A stretch of DNA of 64,000 nt from Calliphora vicina (taxonomy: Eukaryota > Arthropoda > Insecta > Diptera > Calliphoridae). Below the pieces are notes generated by a model. It was not told the origin of the DNA. It saw nothing but the letters and a program-made list of their open reading frames with translations, and searched no databases. The position numbers and the translations under genes were made by a program. Of the stretch, positions 11,228 through 22,535 are shown in pieces. Positions within the stretch are counted from its first letter, which is position 1. Every line of letters begins with the position of its first letter. The stretch spans positions 51,600,315 to 51,664,314 of the forward strand of contig NC_088781.1 of assembly GCF_958450345.1 (NCBI RefSeq), in the 5' to 3' direction.

Positions 11228-12713
11228 TTTTTGCCAGTGGGCAAAATAGGAAAATAGGAAACAAATATTTATTTGGTACTTTTTAAATATTAATTCACAG
11301 CCTTTGATATGATATTAAACACGCATTATTTAATAACAAAAATATTTATTTAAGTTTTTTCCACTCTTAATCCCATAGTGCAGCAGCTTAACTAATAAAT
11401 ATTTAGTTACCTTGATTAAAAACACACACATACCATCTGGAACAATATAAAATACAAAACGAAAAAAGATTTAAAAATTTACTAAAACTATGCTATAATA
11501 AATAGGGATTTTCAAAATGTTATCTTGTTAACAAATTGAATTTTATACTTAAGAATGAGTGCACATAAAATAAAAAAGTTTTCAACACAGAAACTATAAA
11601 GTTTTCAAAATTTTTTATGTTTCCATAAAATAATCATTAAAAACAGAGGTGTACGGAAACTAGCGTGTAACTAAGTGAAAGGATTCATATTTGCTGAGGT
11701 TTGAATTGAAAAGGCGCTACTGTCATGTCGTGTCATTGTATGTAGAAGAGTGTTTGATAGAGATTATTTTTGTACATTTATTTTTCGTTTTTTTTTTTCT
11801 TAGTTCTCTTTCTCTTGTGTTAGCAATGAATGGGTCTTATTAAAGTGAAAGGATTTTTAATGAAAAATAACAACCTTTTTAGATTATCATAGAATTCAGT
11901 TAATGCATAATTTTTTACGTATACTATGCAGTATGAGTATTTGTGTGTGCGTTCTATTAGTGTGTCGACATTCTATTAGGGTGAACCGTTGAAGATTTTA
12001 TATGTCGTGGGTTTTTATGAAGCAAAAATGAACTAATTTTGAAATGAAAAGGTACGAGTGTTCAATTTTCAATTTTAGTAACTATATTATTAAGAATAAT
12101 TTAAGAATCAACATAAATTTTCGACAAGGGATCAGACCTTAACCGCTTCAAACTTGTTAAAACTTGGAATACAGATTCAATATGGTCTAACAAAATTTGA
12201 AGTTACTAAACAATATTAAATTCGCTTTTCAAATTCGAGGTTCAAAGTTCAAATTTATATATGAATGGTGAAAAATCGCCCAAATTCAATTTTATATAAC
12301 TTTTTGACCGCTTATTCAATGTTTACAACATTAACTCTCTATCCCGAAAACTTTAAAAAGCTAAAAAAAAGTTGTCGAATTATTTTTTAGGGTAGTTATG
12401 ACCCTATAAACTCAGAACAGCCGTAAGAAACTAATTTGTAAATTAAGTTTAGGAACCAGGTGCAAAAAGGTGAAGAGTGTCTCAGGGCATTATTGCCGGT
12501 TTTGGTGTAAAAAACTAATGAAAAAGATCGGGCTACTAGAAGTTACCAAAAATTTTATTTAAAAAGAAAAAACAAACACAAAATTTCACATGCTAAAATT
12601 ATGACATTACTCACAAAACAGCTGACAGAACAAAGTATAAAAGCCAGAATGCATTTGGACCTTCGAGGAAAATGTTAACAAGTCTGTAACTAAAGTCACA
12701 GTTAAATTTAAAA
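11228..12713. other. AT-rich stretch with no recognisable gene
   Basis: No open frame with motifs and no clear terminal repeats. 12130-12500 is slightly more complex (GGGATCAGACCTTAACCGC and similar) and may be an old repeat, but I cannot assign it. Confidence 0.45.
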
Positions 12714-13262
12714 ACAAGTAAGAAAGTATGGTCGGTCAAGCCCGACCATATAATACCCTATACTAAGTAAAAGAGCAAAAACATTTTTCTTTTAAAATTT
12801 CAATAATTTATATTTTTGAGTGATTTTCGGAAGTGTGCCTTATATGAGAGCTATGACTAATTATGGACCGATCGTAACAAAATTTGGTGACATAAATTTT
12901 GTATATATATAAAATTTATTTGGAGCGCAATTGAGGAGATACATTTATAAATTAAACATTTATGACCGATAAAGTCTAATTTCGGAAGGACATTTCAGCC
13001 ATTTTAAATAGGCTTGGTCCTTGGGCCGAAAAACTAATATGTACCAAATTTGATCAAAATATCTTCAAAATTGCGACCTGTACTCTGCGCACAAGGTTTA
13101 CATGGACAGCCAGCCAACCAGACGGACGGACATCGTTTAATGGACTCAAAAAGTGATTCTAAGTCGATCGGTATACTTTAAGGTGGGTCTTAGACTAATA
13201 TTTTTCGGCGTTACAAACATCTGCACAAACGCATAATACCCTATGGTGGTGTAGGGTATAAA
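12714..13262. mobile_element. Helentron/DINE-like non-autonomous repeat, full-length copy
   Basis: It starts ACAAGTAAGAAAGTATGG and ends GGTGGTGTAGGGTATA. Near the left end is a 9-bp perfect hairpin, TATGGTCGG (12727-12735) and CCGACCATA (12742-12750), with a 6-base loop. The left subterminal ATACCCTA and right TAGGGTAT form an inverted pair. Inside, GGACGGACATCG and AAGTCGATCGGTATACTTTA are the familiar conserved blocks. A terminal hairpin with subterminal inverted repeats and no target duplication is the reported layout of Drosophila DINE-1/INE-1 Helentrons. The assignment is by resemblance. Copies: 31796-32050, 43770-44404, 46142-46633 with 48842-48935, and 51914-52660. Confidence 0.6.
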
Positions 13263-13439
13263 AAAAACTATAATTAATTTTTTAGATAATAGGTGTGCAT
13301 TATAAGCATGCCTTGAGGCACTCTTGCGGGTTAGAGGGTTAATCTCATAGTTAAGTTTCAATATATTTTCTTAGAATCCTTTTTATTTTGCACACAGAGA
13401 ATTTAACTAATTGTCCTTGAACAAATCATATCTCAACAA

Positions 13440-13755
13440 GAGTGCTAAATTCAGCTGGACCGAATCTTATATTTATCTAAAAGTGAACTTATATTCAATA
13501 AGTTTACTTTTAGATAAATATTAAAGACAAGTTTTGGTGAAAAAAATTTGTGTGAATGAAAATTTTGAGAAAAAAAATTTGGGTGAATGAAAATTTTGAG
13601 AAAAAAAATTGGGTGAATGAAAATTTTGAGAAAAAAAATTTTGATGAAAAAAAAATTATATTTTTTTAAAAACAACAACAAATCGAGGTAGTCGCGGCTT
13701 TTTGCTTATACTTCAGTCATTTATGGGCTGAATTTTTCGATTTTATTTTCAAATA
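13440..13755. repeat. DINE-like fragment with hairpin and 30-bp tandem repeat
   Basis: GGACCGAATCTTATA at the left and TTTTTGCTTATACTTCAGTC with CATTTATGGGC at the right match the ends and middle of the repeat at 28670-29324. Between them sit a 22-bp near-perfect inverted repeat (13469-13491 with 13499-13521, loop about 7 bases) and three 30-31-bp units beginning GTGAATGAAAATTTTGAG at 13552, 13583 and 13613. The minus-strand open frame here is the low-complexity translation of those units and is not a gene. Confidence 0.5.
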
Positions 13756-13799
13756 TTTTGCTTTTATTTTTAAATCATTACACAATATAAATTTATTCA

Positions 13800-14740
13800 A
13801 AGTAATGTCCATTGTTAGCTATGACCCTTCCCATCTTTCTGGCATAATATGGATCCCAAGCCAAGAGTAATGCTCATCTTTGGTGGCCATGAACGAATCA
13901 AGTCAATAGTGGATACTCTGTTCTGAAGCGCAGCATAACCGCAGATAGAGCGTTCTGCATCGATCGAAACAAATAGCAATCGGACAGGTCACGGTCTGGA
14001 TTATAAAACGGATGATGCAAAACTTCCCAACCACTAAATTCTAAATTATTTTTAACAGTTATTGCAACATCTGGTCGTTTTTATGCCAATGTTCGATTCA
14101 AACGAATCAGTTGCGTTCGATACAAGTTCATCAGCTCAAAATAGATATGGCCCTTTTGGTCCCTCGCATCAAGCGAATCAGTTGCGTTTGATATGGGTTC
14201 ATAATTTCAGAGCATTACCTTAGCGCCATTGATATTTGGCTTTCGTGTCAATGCAACTGATTGGCCAGGCTTCACGTACGATCTCTTACACTTCGGGTTA
14301 TCGTAATGGATACATTTTTCATCGCAAGTAATGATTCGGTGCAAAAAGTGTTTTCTTTATTAGCGTTCAAGCATCATGTCGGACATGCAGAATCGTCTTT
14401 GAAGTTCTCTAGGCTTCAATTAGTATTGTACCCCATTTTGCTGCTTTTGGATGAATGCTTCTGCTCGCAAATGTTTGAAATTGCTGTTTGAATAGCTCGC
14501 AATGAGTTTGCAAGCTCTTATTGAGTTTGACAACTATTTTTTTGGCTGGCCTGAGCAATCTGTGCCTTCCTTGTCAAAATCACTACTTCTGAACCACACA
14601 AACCATTTCTCGCTGATAGAAACCGATGGAACGCATAAGCTTTGGTGAGCAATCGGTGTTCTTCAGCGGCACCGTTTTTCAAATTAAAGATGTAAAGCAA
14701 AGCTTCTCGCATATGACGCTTTATTTTCACAATATTGAAA
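13800..14740 (-). pseudogene. mariner transposase, frameshifted near-full-length relic
   Basis: Read on the minus strand from about 14730, the order is right for mariner. The N-terminus is MKIKRHMREALLYIFNLK, followed by the HTH region with SCQTQ near 14520, and ITCDEKW-like text with the first Asp near 14325. KPNIN.AKV lies near 14215 with the WWD region damaged. The C-terminus has SDCYLFRSMQNALS-like text near 13955 and the PERW-type ending near 13830. Numerous frameshifts and a duplicated CGAATCAGTTGCGTT segment (14093-14110 and 14173-14190) destroy it. Complete mariner transposases are about 345 residues, and the span fits that length. No TIR pair was found at its edges. Confidence 0.7.
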
Positions 14741-14775
14741 TTTTACGAAACAAAAAAACTTTATTGTTTACATTA

Positions 14776-15482
14776 CGAGGCGGATCAATAAGTCCGTGAC
14801 TTTTTTAATGAAACACATGTTTTTTTTGCAAAAGAAAAATGAATTTTTCAATATAATCTCCTTTTAACTTAATACACTTAGTCCAACGTTTCTCCAGGTT
14901 TTGTATCCCTTCCAAAAAATAGTATTTTTCGAGGTCCTTAAAGTCTGCATTTTTTCGTCAATAAATTCATCGTTGGAGCTGAGCCCCTTCTTTAGGTTTG
15001 GAAATAGTAAGTAGTAGAGGTTCGTAGCCCAATTCGTAGAGTTTTGGCATTGAGACTGCATCCGTGTATTATCAAAAACTCATTCTCCCATCTTGTAGAC
15101 AACTTTCTTAAAAATTGAACCCTCACGCACTTTTACTCTTCGGTTGGCCAATACCATATCGTGGATTTTTTCGATATGGTATTGGATATGGTATTGGCAA
15201 TTCAGAACATTCAGCGTCATTTGTAATTATGCGACCACAACGAAAGTCAGTAAACGATTTTTTTATCATTGAAATCGATGCTGAAGAGGCCCCATAGTAT
15301 TTATCGGGCTTTTCCTTGGTTTGATTGACGGTTTTTTTTTCGCAAAAAATAATGTTTAATGAGCACTCGAAATTCACTTCTTTAGTAGTCTATTAACAGG
15401 TGGTACTTGATGGGAACACTGTTGCATTTCATATAACTACGAGTGAAGTGGGAAAAGACGCTGAAATATTTATCCGCCCTCG
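14776..15482 (-). mobile_element. TA-flanked mariner-type element with deleted transposase
   Basis: The left end CGAGGCGGATCAATAAGTCC matches the minus-strand right end CGAGGGCGGATAAATATTTC. TA flanks both ends (14774-14775 and 15483-15484). Minus-strand coding relics are an HTH region (15377 downward: EKPDKYYGASSASISMIKKS, with FRCGR) and a C-terminal region (15061 downward: YYLLFPNLKKGLSSNDEFI, then KGYKTWRN). The catalytic centre between them is deleted. In mariners the FPNLKK block follows the third catalytic Asp. The family differs from the mariner at 13800-14740 in both TIR and protein. A striking hairpin occupies part of the deleted middle. Confidence 0.75.
15148..15185. repeat. Perfect 14-bp-stem hairpin with adjacent direct repeat
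   Basis: CCAATACCATATCG (15148-15161) pairs with CGATATGGTATTGG (15172-15185) around a 10-base loop. GATATGGTATTGG is then repeated directly at 15185-15197. It lies where the catalytic core of the mariner relic is missing. Confidence 0.85.
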
Positions 15483-15484
15483 TA

Positions 15485-17250
15485 TAATATTCAATAACTA
15501 AGTGATAGTAAATGACACATATGTATGTACCATTGAAAATGACACATAAGTTATTAAAAACTCAAAACCACGTTCAAAAGATATGACATCTATTGTAGAT
15601 TCCGCATTTTTAAGTCATATACGGTATATGATATACCCAATATGCTTTTAGTGTTTAGAAAATGGAAGATAGCTTTTTTTAGATATCCTCCTTTCAAGGA
15701 CCATTTTCTAAGCTATATACTGTTTTGATGTGAAAAGTATTTCTAGAAAAATCTACGATTCGTTCGCTTTAATATGAGATCAAAGATTATACAATCTGAC
15801 TAAAAGATCAAAAGTTATTAACAATTTTACTTTAGGTATTTTGCAGTTATTATTTTTTAACCTATACTTAAACCAAACTAATGCGAATTTCGAAATTCTG
15901 GAGAATTTTAAATTTTGTATGGCCATGATCGAATTAAAATGAATAATGGTTTAAAAATTAATTTTTTTTATTGAAATATTTCGTTTCGTACTTATAATTG
16001 TTGTATATATTTTTAAGGGCTAACCCTAAACTACTAGCTATTTTTAATACGAAATGAAAGATATGCTGGTTTGGTTAAAATATTCGCTACATAAATATAG
16101 TAAATTTTAATGAGGATATTCATAACAAATATTAGTTGCTAATGACACTTTCACTTGACTTTAGGGTATAAAGAGTTTAATGAAACTTTCAGTTGTTATA
16201 ACCAAAAATCTGCATATTATACATATCAAAAAATATTGATAATTTGTTTCATATGACTATTTATCAATTTCTAAATAAATTATCTACTTAAATATTTGGA
16301 AAACATTTTTCGAATAGCTTATGTTTGTAACAAAAATCTATTAAATAATAATTTATAATCCAAAATGTATATGTAGCGCCAACAGAAAGTCGACTTAAAT
16401 GTTAAATTTCACATTAACTTGCTGATTTCAGTTTGAATTGCTTTATGCAAAATCTGAGCCAGAAAAATTAACAATCTAACGTAATAAGTAGAACATACAC
16501 ACATCAAAATTTCCTTTAGAAAATTCTGACACACAAACGCACACAGATATAATCATTGGCAAAGTAATAATGTGCGTATCCTTGCAGTAGCTTTATTTCG
16601 TCCTTCTTACACAAATCTTCATGCATTTGTGTGAGAAAGTGTATGAATTCATATACTTATTTATTTGCTACATTCATGCATACATCAGAGTGATTTAAAT
16701 TCTTGTTGATTTTTCATACACCAGATGAGTTGTTGATGAATAAAAAATTTCTTATTTTCCTTATTATGAATTTTGTAAAGTGTTAGAAAATTGTCAATTT
16801 GCAAAAGGTTATAAGAAAAAATATTTTTGTATAATATTTTTAAACAAGTATTGTTTAAGATTTAAAGATTAGGTAAATTTTTACATAAAATTGGTACAAC
16901 TAAATTTTAAATAAAAATAAAATAAAAACCCTTGTATTGCACATCTTCGATTTTCGGTGCTCTCAAGATCCAAAATTGGACGAATATGCTACAATATTTA
17001 GAAGTTCATAACCACAGAATAAAATATTCATAGAAAACCTAAGTCTGTTGTCAACACCTATTGCAACAACAAAATACATGTATTTTGGGAGAGAGTAAAT
17101 ATTTTTAATATATTTTACTCTCAATTGCGCCTCTAATTCTACCCTATGTTATTAAGCTTTACACAAATAGATATCTAGAGAAAAATTTTCATAGACCGAT
17201 AATTTGGACACTAAAAAATACTAAAAATATAAAATAGATGAAACTAGCAT
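15485..17250. other. AT-rich stretch with no recognisable gene
   Basis: No coding region or repeat termini recognised in about 1.8 kb. ACACACA/GTGTGTGT-like words and AT runs only. Confidence 0.5.
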
Positions 17251-17259
17251 GGGCTCGGT

Positions 17260-19285
17260 GTAATGCCTCGGATCGTTTTTATGGTACTCCATTTCAAAAA
17301 TTATCTCTATTTGGATCTCGGTGGCGAAGATTGGTAAGAAAGTGCTAATGCATTTCCTGAGAGTTATCCATTTCACTTCCACGTGCCAATGTCATACATC
17401 CTCGTGGTAACAGTTGGAAACGTTCTGTGTGATAAATCTGGTCGTCTTCTTTCAAGGAAGTTCATGTCTGTAAACTATGATACTGAAGCGGCTAAATGAC
17501 AAGGCTTATGGGTCTTTGGGGTTGCCATCCCCTTTGATCTTCAAGCGAAATAGGCTTCACACAATAATGAAAATGGATATGAATAATAACAGCCGTCGGG
17601 TCTCTGTCCGGCTGCACCTTTCGGACGAGGTGTTGGTGAACACCTCCTGTATCACCATGAAGGTGAGATATTAGGGATTCTAATAATACAATGGGAGCTA
17701 TGAATAATTCCTCAGGAAATGGGGACAATTTATTAAGAGATATACAAGCCACTACTTCTATCCCATTGTCAGAACAATTGTAGGACAGGGACTATAACTC
17801 TAACCATGTGACATCAGACGCTCCTGATGATCACAATTATAACCGTTTGTCGCCTGCTGCCTCAGGTATACATAATAGCAGCCCTTAAATTAGGTGAAGG
17901 GGTTCTTAAAGTTAGTATGGTAACTGAGCAGGCAGTTGACCACAGTGAGCAGGCGGTGGGGGGTAGCGGCCCTATCACCAATTCATATCCATGTGTAGTA
18001 TGTGGACGTCCTTTCTCGACTAAGTTTGGAGTGGGTGTTCATGTTAGACGTGCCCACCCAGACGTATCAGATCAGATGAATGTCAGATTAGATAAAAATG
18101 CCGATTCATGAATCATACTCTACATGAGCGATTCGAGCACCACACTGTCGAGGAAATCAAATGTGCTAGAGAAATGAATAATAAAGTCAAGGTCCAGACC
18201 TATATCTTGCGCTTGGGTAACCCAAAAAGGAGGCCAACTATTATTGAAACTGCGTGGGTACCCAGCCAACAACCAATCATTGAATCATCTGAAGTCACTA
18301 CTGATGCTGATTCTATAGTAGACATTCCAGTCTCAGGGAACGCTCCTATAGTGGACGAAACTAAAAGCTATTGTTTTCCTTGTCGGAATTCGATTGTACG
18401 TAGTGTCAATGATGATGATAATGACCATAGCCTATTTAGACTGTCAGGATATTTACATGAGATATTTTCACCCAATCTCGAATCCAGACAGCGTGTCAGA
18501 CCAGGACAACCTCCTACATTTACTAATAGACGTAAGAGGCGTACACAGAGAAAACTGCTTCGTAATAGCAACCGAATTTCTTGCCAATCGAATGATTCTA
18601 CCGTACTGACCGAATTTTACAGTTGTGCCTACAAAATTTTAGAAGTGATATCAAAAGTTTGGTTGCCTCAACCGATATTCTTCTTTATCCACTGATTTTC
18701 TGTTGCCAGAACAGAAAAATTCCATGTGTGCAACCAAATCATCCGATTGGAAACAAATTCGGTTGCTATTACGAATCTGTTTTCTCTGTGTAGGCATGAG
18801 TATGCTAAAGTTGAACACAAGGCTACACGACATCGAAAGTTACTCTCAGCTAGCTAGAGATGTAATGAAACCATATTGGAGAAAAATTATCGAACATGAG
18901 AAACCATTGGGGCCATCACGTGAAGATCTCAATAGCTCTGCTAGGGGCAATAAGTCGTTCTGACTTAAAGGAGTCTATGACCGTATATACCACCTCGCCC
19001 AGCGCTGGCGGGAACATATCGAGGCAATTCAGGACGGTTCCAATAGAAATATTGGAACGCATATTTAAATTGATGATGTGGTGTGCTAAGGTACTGAGAT
19101 GCTTTCGTGTGGCCAACGCTATATTTCTTCCAAAGAAGCAAAAGCCCTCAAATCCAGAAGATTTCAGGCCAATAACCCTCACATCGAACTTCTTCGCTGG
19201 TTTCATTCCATCCTGGCTAAGTGAATATCTCAATGTATCTCAGTTTCGAACGCAGACAGAAAGGGTTTATGACTACTGATGGTCA
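17260..19285 (+). pseudogene. R2-like non-LTR retrotransposon remnant
   Basis: About 17260-17830 is a more GC-balanced non-coding leader. From about 17970 the frame reads CVVCGRPFSTKFGVGVHVRR and then AHP, a C2H2 finger of the type found at the N-terminus of R2/R4-group site-specific LINEs. LHERFEHHTVEEIKCAR (18121-18171) resembles the Myb-like segment that follows it. After a MITE insertion (18543-18791) the protein resumes (HEYAKVEHKATRHRK-like text, then PYWRKIIEHEKPLGPSR). Near 19100-19180 comes NAIFLPKKQKPSNPEDFRPI with TLTSN, the first reverse-transcriptase block. Text resembling DRKGFMTTDG ends it at about 19280. The polymerase active site, endonuclease and 3' end are missing, and several frameshifts are present. 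No 28S rDNA flank is visible. The exact clade is uncertain. Confidence 0.6.
18543..18791. mobile_element. ACACAGAGAAAAC MITE, copy 1
   Basis: The left end ACACAGAGAAAACTGCTTCG matches the minus-strand right end ACACAGAGAAAACAGATTCG, and the arms stay similar for about 55 bp (TAATAGCAACCGAATTT...). Flanks AGGCGT (18537-18542) and AGGCAT (18792-18797) suggest a 4-6-bp target duplication. It splits the coding region of the R2-like LINE: removing it joins Arg/Lys-rich codons to HEYAKV-type codons. It is about 249 bp with no coding capacity. Copy 2 is at 33072-33301. Confidence 0.75.
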
Positions 19286-19622
19286 TAAATGGTCATATGG
19301 CAAAATTTTTAAATTTCAATTTTGAAATGCCTATAACTAGGAAATTATAAGAGATAAATAGCACACGCAAGCATGTTTTTTTCAAAATCTACCCGAGCGC
19401 TTTCCAAAAATATAAAATTCTTTGAAATCGGATGGGAAACAAAAAATGGTACCCTACTTTGAGCCCCCATAGCGCCGCCCCTGGATTATTTGTAGAGCCC
19501 ATTTTAATAACTTAAACTCGAATACTCCTTGGCTATGCCCAATTCAAATTTTATTCCGATCGGACCAGCCGTTTAGAAATGCCAGATTTATTTCTAAAAA
19601 ATTTTGATTCTGCCCCACTGTG
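19286..19622 (-). repeat. CACAGTG-ended element, truncated copy
   Basis: Read on the minus strand from 19622 it begins CACAGTGGGGCAGAATCAAA and runs through GAGTTTAAGTTATTAAAATG and CCAGGGGCGGCGCTATGG. The order of blocks parallels the 30435-31435 element (CACAGTGG..., GAGTTTAAGTT..., GCGGGACCAGGGG). The other end is missing, replaced at the LINE junction. The flank next to the heptamer, CAACG, resembles the CGACG and AGCCG duplications of the two intact CACAGTG elements. It has no coding content. Confidence 0.5.
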
Positions 19623-20955
19623 CAACGTTTAAATTTCCGGTAATTAATGAGTTAAAACATATCCGATTCCTCATATTAGAAAATAGCTTTCAAATACGGT
19701 TTGATTCTGCAACTTTTGAGCATGTTTTTTACAATTTTGTTAACATGATAAGATAATTATGCCAAACAATTTGTTCATCCAGAAACCTTGAAAGAATTTA
19801 AGTAGGCCTTAAAACAGAAAATATATATACATATATTTTTTATTATTTTACAAATTTGTATTTCAGCATGGAAATATAGAAATAGATCCACTTCGAATTT
19901 CCTTAGAATCCACAGTATTTATGAATACTTTGTTCTAATGAATATTTTACTAAGTAACAAATTATAAACACCACATTATCCCAAGATATAAAAAAAATTC
20001 TTTCTCATTTTAATACACTAAATTATTTTTGAAATTATGTAAACATACACTAACCAGTAAATCCCGTATAAATTTAATTTATTTATACTTAAACCAAATC
20101 TTATTATTTTATATAATTTATCCCCCAACTATAAATTTAGGAGCTCCGTACAAATATTATTACTTTACCGCACTACAGTTTACACGCGTGTGTTATAAGT
20201 TGTATAACTCAAGTTATAAATGTTTGTAAACAAGTTGTAAAAAAACACTAAAACTGTTTTACAGCAGCAACACATAACATCACTGTGTTCTAGTTTAAGT
20301 ATTTTTTTTTTATAGTATCTACGTATAATATTTACGCAAGGTACATACAACGTAGATAATAAATTAAATAAATGTTTATAGCAACGAGTTATCTCACCTT
20401 TAGATACTTTTATAACAAAATATTACTTTTATGTTTATAAGAGTTCATATGCACATCAAAATTGAAATAACCTTAAGTGTGTTAATTCATTATGAGCTTA
20501 ATAAGGATAAATTATACTGACTGTATAAGGGTGCCGTTATGGGGAAATTGTAAAAATTTTGTTTGTATGTTATAAAAATATCAGATAATGGAGCTTATTT
20601 TGTTTTTTGTTTTTAAATTTTATATTTAATTAACGTCTTGTGGTAGTTCATAGAATTTTATACTTTAAAATCTATTTTCTTAACATTATATTTCTTACTT
20701 TTGTATAGTTTTATTTGTTTGCTAGTTTGCCAAAATGTTGAAACCAAAATTGACTTTGCCAAAAACAATTACTAAAACCAGTTTGCATTTCATTTTGGAA
20801 GGGTTGTTAGACTTATGGTTAAGATTACTTTTATCTTAATATTATTACAAAAGCGTGCTTGAAAAGTGAGCTACACATTAAGTAGAAGTACAAAAGTTTT
20901 TACTTTGTTTAGAGATATGGCAATATATACGATGTTGAAATGTAAAATAAAAGTG
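19623..20955. other. AT-rich stretch with no recognisable gene
   Basis: Nothing recognised. The 20029-20229 open frame is Leu/Tyr/Asn-rich and motif-free. Confidence 0.45.
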
Positions 20956-20959
20956 TTTA

Positions 20960-21445
20960 GATTGAAAAAAGTCTTTTCTTTTTAAAAAAATCTGTTTCTT
21001 TATAGAAATCTTTGTTTTATAAAAGCCATTACAAAGTTGTATTTTTACTAAGAAGTCTTTATTTTTAAAGTTGTTTTTTTGTGAGAAATCTCAGCTATTT
21101 TAATAAAAAAGCCTTTTATTTCATTAAAAAATTAATCTTCCTTAAACAAAATTAATTTTTCATTAAGAAGAACTTTTTTTAAAAAAAAAGCTCGTGATCC
21201 ATATAAAACCTAATTTTTAACATTAAATACTTCTCTCAAAGTTTAAACACATTTGATAAAAAGCTCTTTCTTCTTAAAAAAGCTTTTTATTACAAACCTT
21301 TATTAAACAATTTTCACGTAAAATCTGTGTTTTCATAAAAAGCTCCAATTTCTTTAAAAGCTCTTTGTTATTCATTAGCTAAAAATAAGTACTTAAAGCT
21401 ATTATTTTTTTAAAAGCTCTTGTTTCATTAAATACCTTGTAATGC
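20960..21445. repeat. Degenerate low-complexity repeat of TTTCATTAAAAAGCTC words
   Basis: Phrases such as TTTTTAAAAAAGCTC, TTTCATTAAAAA and AAAGCTCTTT recur irregularly every 20-40 bases. 25870-26250 and 26760-27060 have the same texture. It looks like an eroded simple-sequence or tandem array rather than coding DNA. Confidence 0.45.
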
Positions 21446-22147
21446 AGTTTAATTTTCTAGCTGAGGTATGACTCAGTCTGTCCAGATTCGATTCAGAGGT
21501 CTGCTTCCTTTGAAATATATTCAAAACGAAGCATTTATTAACGAAACCTTTATCTACTTATTAAATACTTAAATCTACGAAGTTATTCAGCAATTCAAAT
21601 TCGTTGAAACGATGAAACGTAGTAGCGGCGGGACGATACTGTGGTGAAGCGATGAGTGGTGAAGCGATGATGAAAAACGGTTGATCCTCGGCTTAGTGAA
21701 AAGAGAAAACAAACTAGAGTTTGTAGTGAAATATTACAAATAGTTCGGGTTGTTTAGCAGTCTAGTATCTACAGGCGGCTAAACTACCAAGAAATCAAGA
21801 AGAATTCGGGAGTTCTTGAATTCGACAACGATTGTAAGAAGAATTCGGGAGTTCTTACGATCGGCTAAAAACTATAACGAAGTCAAGAAGAATTCGGAAG
21901 TTCTTGAATTCGGCTACGGATGCAAAAATACGATTATAAGAAATATTCGGGAGTTCTTACCATCGACTACTACAACTTATTCGGCTACGGTAATGCTATA
22001 CTACTTTTAGTAAGAATGTAAGAAAAATTCGGAAGTTGTCACATTCGGAAGTACAGCACGAAGGCAGTAACAGCTCTCCTCTTTACCATAAAACTCAGAC
22101 TACTTATCTAAAAATAAAAATAAACTACTTGGGAATTATATCAACAC
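21446..22147. repeat. GC-richer block holding a palindromic 25-bp motif array
   Basis: Composition shifts from the AT-rich surroundings. GGTGAAGCGATGA is repeated at about 21643 and 21658. Five imperfect palindromes of the form TAAGAAGAATTCGGGAGTTC + TTAC or CAAGAAGAATTCGG + GAGTTCTTG start at 21795, 21834, 21883, 21934 and 22018, spaced 39, 49, 51 and 84 bases. Between them GGCTAC / GGCTAA words recur. No open frame or known family was recognised. It might be an LTR or other element control region. Confidence 0.55.
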
Positions 22148-22339
22148 TAGAGATGCTAATCGGGACTGATTTTTGAAAATCCCGGGGATCGGGATTTGGT
22201 AAAGAATCCCAAAATCCCAACCCGGGGTTTCGGAATTTTCGGGAAATCTAAAATCCAGAAAATTATAAGAAAGAAACGTACATAATTACGTCTTTACAAT
22301 TGAAAGCAAGTTTTTTATTTAGCAATTCATTTTTATTAG

Positions 22340-22530
22340 ACACTAAAAAGCATACTATTGCATCTATGGTTTCGTCTGCCATTCTGAAACGAATTTTGTT
22401 TCCGACATATGCTGCTGCCGAAAAACATCCTTCATATTGGCAAAACCGTTTGCAAATACTTATAACAAATCCGCAAGTATTTTCCTCTTGTTCCTTCAGA
22501 AATAAAGTGATCTATTTCTTTTGCAAGTTC
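22340..22530 (-). pseudogene. hAT transposase C-terminal remnant, copy 2, distal part
   Basis: The sequence is nearly the same as 5400-5585. Its minus-strand translation keeps the dimerisation-domain order (ER-FSAAAYV-NKIR-RM-DETIDAIV) with extra substitutions. It is separated from the upstream part of the gene (24440-24760) by a 1.9-kb insertion and is non-functional. Confidence 0.6.
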
Positions 22531-22535
22531 CAAAT

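Noticed and set aside
13451..13681. Phe/Ile-rich open frame, possible membrane peptide
   Set aside because: It is the translation of three 30-bp tandem units and poly-A runs.
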